Origin: an uncultured Bacteroidales bacterium
GTDB lineage: Bacteria > Bacteroidota > Bacteroidia > Bacteroidales > Paludibacteraceae
Reading direction: 5' to 3'
NCBI GenBank assembly: GCA_944322025.1
Contig: CALUOH010000009.1
Coordinates: 62,001 to 126,000 of the forward strand
Length of the DNA: 64,000 bases
Shown: piece after piece, positions 37,727-45,094 of the stretch
Position numbering within the stretch: the stretch's first letter is position 1
How the letters are laid out: each line of letters starts with the position of its first letter
Notes under the pieces: generated by a model
The model's input: only the letters and a program-made list of their open reading frames with translations
What the model was told of the DNA's origin: nothing
The model's database searches: none
Made by a program: the position numbers and the translations under genes

Positions 37727-37864
37727 AATATGTTTTATAACATATTGTCGTTCCGACGGCGAGTGGGACATATAGCGGAGGCACAGTACAGAAGGGCGAA
37801 GAGAGGCCTTACAACGAATTGATATTCATCTGTTTTTATTGTAATTGTAACATTGTTGCAACAA
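37727..37864. promoter_or_regulatory. Palindromes upstream of the susC promoter (possible operators)
   Basis: AATATGTT/AACATATT (37727-37734 and 37739-37746) is a perfect 8-bp inverted repeat with a 4-base loop, and TTGTTGCAACAA (37853-37864) is a perfect palindrome. Both lie in the 500-base spacer before susC and are candidate regulator sites. The rest of that spacer shows only the promoter. Confidence 0.4.
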
Positions 37865-37944
37865 AAGGGAGATATATTCCGTCACATATTTGTCGGGCGG
37901 ATATAAGGCTGATATCTGTGATGCAATATTTTTTACTTTCGCTC

Positions 37945-37975
37945 TTGTGTATTAAGAGTTGATTGTTTAACTTTG
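37945..37975 (+). promoter_or_regulatory. Bacteroidetes-type promoter for susC-susD operon
   Basis: TTG at 37945-37947, a 20-base spacer and TAACTTTG at 37968-37975. The leader to the susC ATG is about 115 bases, typical of Sus-like operons. Confidence 0.8.
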
Positions 37976-38097
37976 CCACTTGGGTAGGAGCATACATGCG
38001 TGGGTGCATTGTGTCCGTAGCCCAGAGCGAGAGGCGGGAAGACAGAAGAGACACTCAATACATTATTTATAAACAACTAAAAACGAAAAAGTATTCT

Positions 38098-41000
38098 ATG
38101 AGAAAACTAGCGCTATTGTTCGCTACGCTACTGCTATGTGCAGGGGCAGTTTTCGGACAGGGTAAGACGGTTTCGGGTACGGTCATGTCCTCGGTGGACA
38201 ACCTGCCGGTCATCGGAGCCGCTGTCCAAGTGAAGGGTGCGGAGTCTGTGGGTACTATCACGGATTTCGACGGTAAGTTTACAATTACACTGCCGGAAGG
38301 CTCTACCACTCTGATCGTATCGTTCATGGGACTCCAGACTCAGGAGGTGGTTGCCCAGAACGGTATGGTCATTACTCTGAATGAGGAGTCGACAGTGATG
38401 GACGAGGTGATGGTCGTTGCCTACGGAACTTCAACGAAGAAGGCGTTCACCGGTTCGGCAGAGGTCGTGAAAGGAGAGACCATCGAGAGGAAGAACCCTT
38501 CGGAGGTGTCGAAAGCCCTTGCCGGTGAGGTAGCCGGTGTGCAGGTCGTAACTTCTTCTGGTCAGCCGGGTTCTACCGCTACCATCAATATCCGTGGTAT
38601 AGGTTCGGTAAACTCTTCTACTGCTCCGCTCTATGTGGTAGACGGTATACCTTACGATGGAGACATCTCTTCTATAGATCCATCGGATATAGCTTCGACT
38701 ACTATTCTGAAAGACGCAACAGCTACATCACTTTACGGTGCGCGCGGAGCAAACGGTGTTATCCTTATCACCACAAAGAAGGGTACTGCCGGAGAGAGCG
38801 GCAAGATAGATGTAGACGTGAAGTATGGTGCCAACATGCGCCTCATACCGCTCTACGAGACAATACAGGATCCGCAGCAGTTTGTCGAGATGGCATGGCA
38901 GGGTCTCTACAATAACTATGTGGTGACAGGTTCTGACCCGGCGACTGCCGGCAGACGTGCTTCACAGGCCGTATTCTCCAATTCCTGTATTCCGGAGAAG
39001 TATAACATGTGGACCACTACGGGTGTACAGCTGATTGACCCGAACACCGGTAAATTCTATCCTGATGCCCAGCTGAAGCAGGGTTATATAGACGATCCAC
39101 TCTCTTCGTGGGAGGACAACATCTTCCGCATAGGCCAGAAGCTCGACGCTTCTGTCAAGATACATGGCGGTTCGGACAAGACCACTTACTACACATCAAT
39201 AGGTTACCTCATGGATGAGGGTTACTATTTAGGTTCAGACTTCAACCGTTTCACTGCCCGTGCCAATGTTGACCATCAGGCAAAGAAGTGGCTGAAAGGT
39301 AGCATGAACATGTCATATACATATTCTACATACAACAACCCGGGTCAGGAGACGGACGGTACGATGAACAACGGTTTCCTTTATGTCAACGGTATAGCTC
39401 CTATCTATCCGGTATTTGAGCGCGATGAGAACGGCTATATAATTGAAGACACTCAGGTAGGAGGCAATAAGTATGACTATGGTATGTCTCAGGGTGTAGC
39501 CCGTCTTTTCGGTAGCGGTATCAACCCGGCCGGTTCACTACAGCTTGACCGCCAGTACACACAGCAGCATCAGTTTGCCGGTAATGCGATGTTGGAGGCA
39601 ACATTTTATAAAGGTCTCAAGCTCACTGCTACCATCGGTATGCAGTATATCAATGCTGACCTCCATCAGTTGAAAAATGCCTATTACGGCGATGCTCAGG
39701 GCGTGGGCCGTCTCACACACCAGATAGGTCAACAGCTGAGCCTCACAGCCAACCAGATTCTTTCATATACGGCGACATTCGCGAACGACCACAACTTCGA
39801 CGCGTTCGTGGGTCACGAGAGCCAACTTTATACGCTGGCCTATATGTATGGAATGAAGAACTATTCTGCACGTCCTGACGGCATCTGGCTCAGCAACTTC
39901 ACGGAGATGAGTGCAATAGAGTCTTATTCAGACTCATACGCTCTCGAGTCTTATCTCGGACAGGTGCGTTACAACTATAAAGAGCGTTACTTCTTCCACG
40001 GTTCTATCCGTGCCGACGGTTCTTCACGTTTCGCGAAAGGACACCGTTGGGGTACATTCGGTTCCGTAGGTCTCGCATGGCTTATCTCGAACGAGGATTT
40101 CATGCAGAATGTCAATCTGCTCAGGAACTTCAAGCTGAGGGCTTCGTGGGGTGTTCTCGGTAACCAGAACATACCGCTTTATCTTGTCACAGACCTCTAT
40201 GGTATAGGTATATTCAACGGCCGTCCAGCCTACACATGGGGATCGTACGGTTCAGGCAACCTCACATGGGAGAGCTCACAGCAGTGGGACGTCGGCGTGG
40301 AGTTTGACCTCGGCAAGTATCTCACGACCTCTATCGACTACTTCCACCGTACGACGACCAACATGCTCTTCTCACGTGCCACAGCTCCGTCCTTGGGTTA
40401 TGGCTCATACTATGTGAACGAGGGTAGACTGGCAGTGCAGGGTGTTGAGTTCCAGTTCAACGTACATGCTGTCAACACACGTAACGTGAAGTTGGACATC
40501 CGACTGAACGGCGCGCACTATCAGGACAGGATGCTTGAGATGCCTCTCAATGCAGACGGGACGGAAATGTACCAGAGCGGATCGCTCGCCAAGGGACATT
40601 CTCAACTTGAGTGGTATCTGCCTACATTCATGGGTGTGGATGACGCTACCGGTCAGGCTATGTACAAATACTATTATTACGAGAATGCCGATGGCACGCA
40701 AGAGATTATCCTGAACCCGTATACCGAGAGGCTCAGACATCCCGAGCGTGTCGATGACCTGAAGGAGGGCTCTACTCCCGATTATACACAGGCGGGCAGC
40801 GACTATGTAGGCAAGACGGCTGTGGCAGACCTTCAGGGCGGTTTCGGCTTTGACCTCTCACTCTATGGTTTCGACATATCGGCATCGTTCATGTACGGTA
40901 TCGGCGGCTGGGGTTATGACAACATCTATGCAAGCCAGATGAACTCTGACCGTGCTGGTAAGAACAACTGGCATGTTGATATGCTTGATGCATGGACTCC

Positions 41001-41313
41001 TGATAACCCGACATCAGAGATACCGAAACTTTCTAATGGTAATGACTATTACAACAATAGCGGTTCAACGCAGTTCCTTACATCGAACTCATATCTGACG
41101 CTCTCCAATGTGCGTATAGGTTATTCGTTCCCGAAAAAATGGATGGAGAAGATAATGCTCAACAACCTCAACATATGGGTATCGGGCGACAACCTCTTCT
41201 GTCTGTCTGCCCGCAGGGGTTACATACCGTTCTCGTCGATAGACGGTTCGAGCGGCACAGCCAACTACGCGCCTATGAGTACAGTGATGTGCGGTATCAA
41301 GTTACAATTCTAA
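38098..41313 (+). CDS. SusC/RagA family TonB-linked outer membrane transporter
   Basis: A 1071-aa outer-membrane TonB-dependent transporter that imports a ligand captured by its SusD partner. Start 38098 (MRKLALLFATLLLCAGAVFG) gives the signal peptide. A carboxypeptidase D-like domain (KTVSGTVMSSVDNLPVIGAA) follows. After it come the TonB box region, the SusC signature plug (VVAYGTSTKKAFTGS, INIRGIGSVNSSTAPLYVVD, ATATSLYGARGANGVILITT) and a 22-strand barrel ending in Phe (CGIKLQF). No anti-sigma-binding N-terminal extension is present, so control is not by a FecR-type pair. The susD partner follows after 21 bases. Confidence 0.95.
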   Translation: MRKLALLFATLLLCAGAVFGQGKTVSGTVMSSVDNLPVIGAAVQVKGAESVGTITDFDGKFTITLPEGSTTLIVSFMGLQTQEVVAQNGMVITLNEESTVMDEVMVVAYGTSTKKAFTGSAEVVKGETIERKNPSEVSKALAGEVAGVQVVTSSGQPGSTATINIRGIGSVNSSTAPLYVVDGIPYDGDISSIDPSDIASTTILKDATATSLYGARGANGVILITTKKGTAGESGKIDVDVKYGANMRLIPLYETIQDPQQFVEMAWQGLYNNYVVTGSDPATAGRRASQAVFSNSCIPEKYNMWTTTGVQLIDPNTGKFYPDAQLKQGYIDDPLSSWEDNIFRIGQKLDASVKIHGGSDKTTYYTSIGYLMDEGYYLGSDFNRFTARANVDHQAKKWLKGSMNMSYTYSTYNNPGQETDGTMNNGFLYVNGIAPIYPVFERDENGYIIEDTQVGGNKYDYGMSQGVARLFGSGINPAGSLQLDRQYTQQHQFAGNAMLEATFYKGLKLTATIGMQYINADLHQLKNAYYGDAQGVGRLTHQIGQQLSLTANQILSYTATFANDHNFDAFVGHESQLYTLAYMYGMKNYSARPDGIWLSNFTEMSAIESYSDSYALESYLGQVRYNYKERYFFHGSIRADGSSRFAKGHRWGTFGSVGLAWLISNEDFMQNVNLLRNFKLRASWGVLGNQNIPLYLVTDLYGIGIFNGRPAYTWGSYGSGNLTWESSQQWDVGVEFDLGKYLTTSIDYFHRTTTNMLFSRATAPSLGYGSYYVNEGRLAVQGVEFQFNVHAVNTRNVKLDIRLNGAHYQDRMLEMPLNADGTEMYQSGSLAKGHSQLEWYLPTFMGVDDATGQAMYKYYYYENADGTQEIILNPYTERLRHPERVDDLKEGSTPDYTQAGSDYVGKTAVADLQGGFGFDLSLYGFDISASFMYGIGGWGYDNIYASQMNSDRAGKNNWHVDMLDAWTPDNPTSEIPKLSNGNDYYNNSGSTQFLTSNSYLTLSNVRIGYSFPKKWMEKIMLNNLNIWVSGDNLFCLSARRGYIPFSSIDGSSGTANYAPMSTVMCGIKLQF

Positions 41314-41334
41314 TTACATAAGGAGAAATATATT

Positions 41335-42870
41335 ATGAAACTGACAAAGATATTTTTAGCTGTAAGCCTTGCTGTACTCAGCTTCGCCTCCTGCTCAGAG
41401 TCTTGGCTTGACCGTGACCCCAATGGCAGTTCTATGACTGAGGAACAGTATTTTGCTCTTGGTTCTTCGACAATTGAAGGGCATGTAAGCGGTCTTTACA
41501 CCATCCTTCTTTATCCGACCTCTGACCACAGCCAGTTCGGACAAAGGAGCGTAGATATGACCTGCGATCTTCTCTCTTCCGATATGGCCATCACCGCGAG
41601 GGGTTATGGATGGTTCGAGACTGATGCGACACTGACCACATACACTTCCGGTCAAAGCAGGAACGCATATATATGGTCATACTATTATTATCTGATCAAG
41701 AATACCAATGTGCTTATAGGCCGAATCAAGGCAACTGAGGAGTTTCAGGCGGGAGACGCGACGTATGCCAACTACATGGCTCAGGCTATGACCATGCGTG
41801 CTTACGCATACTTCAATCTTTTCTCCCTCTACGGGCCATCTTATCAGCAGCTCGGTGAGAGCCATGACCAGATGAGCGCATTGGAGCTTGTGCCGTATTA
41901 CAATGAGGATTCGCGTGTGGACTCTGCGGTAGATCTCTCAACGATGCAGCAGATATATGAGTACATAGAGAGCGACCTCAACCAGGCTATCGGCTATTAT
42001 GATGCAGCGGGCAACCCAGGGCGCGACATCAAGAGTCGCGCCAACAAGGACGTAGCTACCGCATTGCTTGCAAAGTTACAGCTCGAGGGCGGATATTATA
42101 CCGATGCATACAATACTGCCAAGGGTCTTATTGACGATGGTACTTATACCATCATTCCTGCTGACGAGCTTACACATAACGGATTCAACGACGTGAATGA
42201 CGAGTCATGGATTTGGGGAGTGCTGATAGATGCCAATAACCGCGGCGGCTTGCGTTCTTTCCAAGGACAGGTTGATGTACACTCATACAGCTACGCGTTT
42301 GCAGGAGCATACAAGGCAATGGATCAAATACTTTACGAGAGCATGCCTACTACGGATCTTCGTCGTGGCTGGTTCAGTGACAGCGTTACGAGACAGCATA
42401 CCCCAGACTTCAAGTTCTATCCGAGCGAGGCTAAGCGTCTTGCCTATACGCAGGAGGAGATAGACCGTGACTGGTTGAGCGATGATGTGCTTATGCGTAT
42501 TGAAGAGATGTATCTGGTAGCAGCAGAAGCGGCTACACGTGCCGGCGATGTTCCTTCGGCAAAGGCTATTCTTGAACCGCTTATCAACCAGCGTTACAGT
42601 GACCCTACTGCCAAGATGGCTGAAATCAACGCCATGGATATGATGGCTCTTCTTGACGAGATATACTATCAGTGGCGTGTAGAGCTGTGGGGTGAGGGTC
42701 GTTCGCTTGCAGTCTTCAAACGTTTCCAGCCTTCGGAAACGAAGGAGAGGGGCAGTAACCATTTCTCCTATTCTCAGACAAGAGAAGCATCGCCGGTATC
42801 ATTCCAGTTGCCTCTTGGGGAGACAGAGTATAACCCAAATCTTGAAGATTACTATTCCGACGGGGAGTAA
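41335..42870 (+). CDS. SusD/RagB family nutrient-binding outer membrane lipoprotein
   Basis: A 511-aa surface lipoprotein partner of the SusC-like transporter. The signal peptide ends at lipobox FASC (Cys20), followed by SESWLDRDPNG. The family TPR-like features are visible as AQAMTMRAYAYFNLFSLYG and IEEMYLVAAEAATRAGDVPSAK, and the C-terminal region has DEIYYQWRVELWGEGRSLA. The RBS AAGGAGA precedes it. The ligand cannot be read from the sequence. The absence of glycoside hydrolases nearby and the presence of a secreted protease downstream favour peptides or proteins over glycans. Confidence 0.95.
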   Translation: MKLTKIFLAVSLAVLSFASCSESWLDRDPNGSSMTEEQYFALGSSTIEGHVSGLYTILLYPTSDHSQFGQRSVDMTCDLLSSDMAITARGYGWFETDATLTTYTSGQSRNAYIWSYYYYLIKNTNVLIGRIKATEEFQAGDATYANYMAQAMTMRAYAYFNLFSLYGPSYQQLGESHDQMSALELVPYYNEDSRVDSAVDLSTMQQIYEYIESDLNQAIGYYDAAGNPGRDIKSRANKDVATALLAKLQLEGGYYTDAYNTAKGLIDDGTYTIIPADELTHNGFNDVNDESWIWGVLIDANNRGGLRSFQGQVDVHSYSYAFAGAYKAMDQILYESMPTTDLRRGWFSDSVTRQHTPDFKFYPSEAKRLAYTQEEIDRDWLSDDVLMRIEEMYLVAAEAATRAGDVPSAKAILEPLINQRYSDPTAKMAEINAMDMMALLDEIYYQWRVELWGEGRSLAVFKRFQPSETKERGSNHFSYSQTREASPVSFQLPLGETEYNPNLEDYYSDGE

Positions 42871-42913
42871 TATTGAATCGAAATACATTCATCGTTAATT
42901 TAATTATAAGGTT

Positions 42914-44110
42914 ATGAAAAAAGTTCTTTTATTGATGTTCGCGGCTGTCGCACTGATGGCCTGCGAAAAAAAGCCAGATGAGAGCGGCAAGCCGACGGGG
43001 ATGGCGTTTGACAGAGATGCCATCACGATGTCGCATAGCGAGATTGACCGTCTCAGACTGACGTTCACACCGGAGGGTACGAGTGCGGGTAATATTACCT
43101 ATACGTCAAGCAACGACACTATCGTTGAAGTTGATGCAAACGGTAATATCACCGCGAGCAGCTACCTCGCCGTGGATGGACACACAGCTACCATCACCGC
43201 TACTACGAATGATTCTCAGGACGGTTCGACACTGACTGCGACGTGTGAGATTACAGTGGTTAATGCCCACAGGAATATCGAGTTTTACGGTTGGTATGCA
43301 CCTTGGTCAGACCCGGAGCCGACAGGCAAGCTGGTAAATCTTGAGTATGAAGGGGATTCAATCCAGGGAGAGGTTTACCGCGGTACATATTTCGGCTTCA
43401 GCCGCGGCAACGGTATCGTCGAAGTTCCCAATAGGCCAGGTTATGTTCAACTGCAGATTGCCGATGGAGATTATGTGCTTGTAACGGATATCTATTATGT
43501 ATTTGCACAGATAGACCCGGATGATTCGACAAGCCGTGTGAATTTCATTCTCGGACAGCATGACTTTATGAGCGGCGATACTGTCAGCGAGGATAACCCA
43601 CCCGCAACAGGTATGATTGCCGGTACGTTTGACGAAACGGCATTCAGAGCAGCACTAAACGGAGGTACGGCTCCTTGGGCTGATGGAGCATGGTTCGGTC
43701 CAGTAGAGTTCAGCACAGATGGCGCGACATGGGGTACAAGTTACGACAGCCGTATATTGGCAGGTTCTTTTGTGGTTTTGGGTAATACGCAGGATTCTCA
43801 GATGGCAACGAATCTTTATGAAGACTTCGATCTGATGGCTGCCGCATTCTATCCGCAGGATGACGGGCAAGGCGGTGTAGGCACAATATACTGGCAGGGT
43901 TTCGAATATACTCCTGAGGGTGTGACAGACCTTGAACTTACCGAAGACGGAAACCTGCCTGAGCAGGAGTCAGTAAGCGCGAAGGCTGCAAGCTCCATGA
44001 AGCCTATGCCGGCAGGGGAGTGCCAGTACAGAAATGACCTGCTCCGCACGCTGAATTATCCTGTCGCTATGCGTATGGATGATGTAGTGAAGATGAGGGA
44101 GTGCAGATAA
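42914..44110 (+). CDS. Ig-like (BIG2-type) surface lipoprotein of the SusCD operon
   Basis: A 398-aa lipoprotein. MKKVLLLMFAAVALMAC gives lipobox LMAC with Cys17. Residues ~30-115 form a bacterial Ig-like group 2 domain (ITYTSSNDTIVEVDANGNIT, then ATITATTND). The rest is beta-rich and not recognised (for example FYGWYAPWSDPEPTGKLVNL). It lies 43 bases after susD and before a strong terminator, so it is the third gene of the operon. It probably serves as a surface ligand-binding accessory, like SusE/F in position though not in sequence. The C-terminus (PMPAGECQYRND onward) is polar and unusual. Confidence 0.75.
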   Translation: MKKVLLLMFAAVALMACEKKPDESGKPTGMAFDRDAITMSHSEIDRLRLTFTPEGTSAGNITYTSSNDTIVEVDANGNITASSYLAVDGHTATITATTNDSQDGSTLTATCEITVVNAHRNIEFYGWYAPWSDPEPTGKLVNLEYEGDSIQGEVYRGTYFGFSRGNGIVEVPNRPGYVQLQIADGDYVLVTDIYYVFAQIDPDDSTSRVNFILGQHDFMSGDTVSEDNPPATGMIAGTFDETAFRAALNGGTAPWADGAWFGPVEFSTDGATWGTSYDSRILAGSFVVLGNTQDSQMATNLYEDFDLMAAAFYPQDDGQGGVGTIYWQGFEYTPEGVTDLELTEDGNLPEQESVSAKAASSMKPMPAGECQYRNDLLRTLNYPVAMRMDDVVKMRECR

Positions 44111-44158
44111 TCAGAGGTCTGTAAGAGGATTTTATCCACTTCAGAGAAGATGATTGAA

Positions 44159-44190
44159 GGGGAGAGCCATGAAAGCTCTCCCCCTTTTTT
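44159..44190 (+). terminator. Intrinsic terminator after the SusCD operon
   Basis: GGGGAGAGC (44159-44167) and GCTCTCCCC (44175-44183) form a perfect 9-bp stem with a 7-base loop, followed by CTTTTTT. Confidence 0.93.
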
Positions 44191-44242
44191 GTTTTGGGAG
44201 AATTTTGTAAGGGGAGGGGCTTGTATATCAGATTTTTTTGTG

Positions 44243-44338
44243 TAACTTTGTATGCAGTCGCATACAAGACAGGCTGCGGTTCGGCAAAGTTCAAACAAGT
44301 TTGGCTTTGCACTCACCTTGCACTATCTTTGTGTGCTG
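44243..44338 (+). repeat. Family B hairpin-promoter repeat, copy B4
   Basis: TAACTTTG (44243-44250) overlaps hairpin 1 TTGTATGC/GCATACAA (44248-44255/44260-44267). The CTGCGGTTCGGCA linker follows, then a hairpin 2 with CAAAG/CTTTG arms around CAAAC-AA-GTTTG. It ends in TATCTTTG at 44324-44331. The stem bases differ from those in B2 and B3 but stay paired. Confidence 0.87.
44301..44331 (+). promoter_or_regulatory. Promoter carried by repeat B4
   Basis: TTG at 44301-44303, a 20-base spacer and TATCTTTG at 44324-44331. No gene follows for about 760 bases, so its transcript may be a long leader or an orphan RNA. Confidence 0.65.
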
Positions 44339-44810
44339 TGTATATCGGGGCATTCCGCCCCGCACCCCTGGCCTCATTTCTTTGGATATGCACAAAAGGA
44401 GGGAGATGAAATGTGTGGAATGGGTATCAGGACGATGGGGTTTACGTTTTGATATAAATTGAACGAATAATGAGAGAAAGTGCGTTCTTGCTTGCTTGAG
44501 GGTAGGGAGAGGGTAGCGGGAAGATGGCTGACGGATGGGGTGAGGGCTTGATTTACAGTGGAGTATGTGAGCGCGTCAGCGGATAGCGAGAGTGTGCATT
44601 GGAAAAGGAGTGGCTTTATTGGGTGGTGCAGGTGTGTGACGAAGTTGTCGTGTTTTTGGCGTGGGGAGTGCCTGATATGGCAAAGGGCGCGATGCGAGTG
44701 GTTTGTGGAATAACTATAAGTGGCAGTTCAAAATTAAACGCTACTATGCCCGTTCAAGTCTAATGACAAACAAATAATAAATGCTTTGTATCACTTACAT
44801 TTCCTGTGCG
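44332..44810. other. Gene-free spacer between repeats B4 and B5
   Basis: About 480 bases without a credible gene. A weak, degenerate family A core lies near 44640-44660 (CGAAGTTGTCGTGTTTTTGGC). Nothing else was recognised. Confidence 0.5.
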
Positions 44811-44970
44811 CTATTTTGCGTCTTATGACGCAAGATAGGATGCGGTTAGCTACGTGCAATCTGTCACGACTCGGCAGTGCAATAACAAGTTACGCACTGC
44901 TCTCGCTGTTCCAGATTGTCGGCAAAGCCCAAACGTTTGGCTTTGCGTTCACCTTTCACTATCTTTTCAT
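44811..44970 (+). repeat. Family B hairpin-promoter repeat, copy B5
   Basis: Hairpin 1 is TTGCGTC/GACGCAA (44816-44822/44827-44833), followed by the AAGATAGGATGCGG foot. Two further hairpins follow: GCAGTGC/GCACTGC (44874-44880/44894-44900) around TAAC-AA-GTTA, and GCAAAGCC-type arms around CAAACGTTTG (about 44922-44946). The 3' end is TATCTTTT at 44960-44967. Confidence 0.83.
44937..44967 (+). promoter_or_regulatory. Promoter carried by repeat B5, upstream of the M6 protease
   Basis: TTG at 44937-44939, a 20-base spacer and TATCTTTT at 44960-44967, with one mismatch in the -7. The spacing is identical to B1-B4. It lies 128 bases upstream of the protease start. Confidence 0.65.
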
Positions 44971-45094
44971 GCCGCTTAACGGTCACATAGCCCGCTATGC
45001 TCCCGTTTTCGCGACAAGAAAATAGCTGCACAATATTCTGCAAGTGATATACAATTAATTTCGAACATATACTTAATCTTAATATCTTATATCT

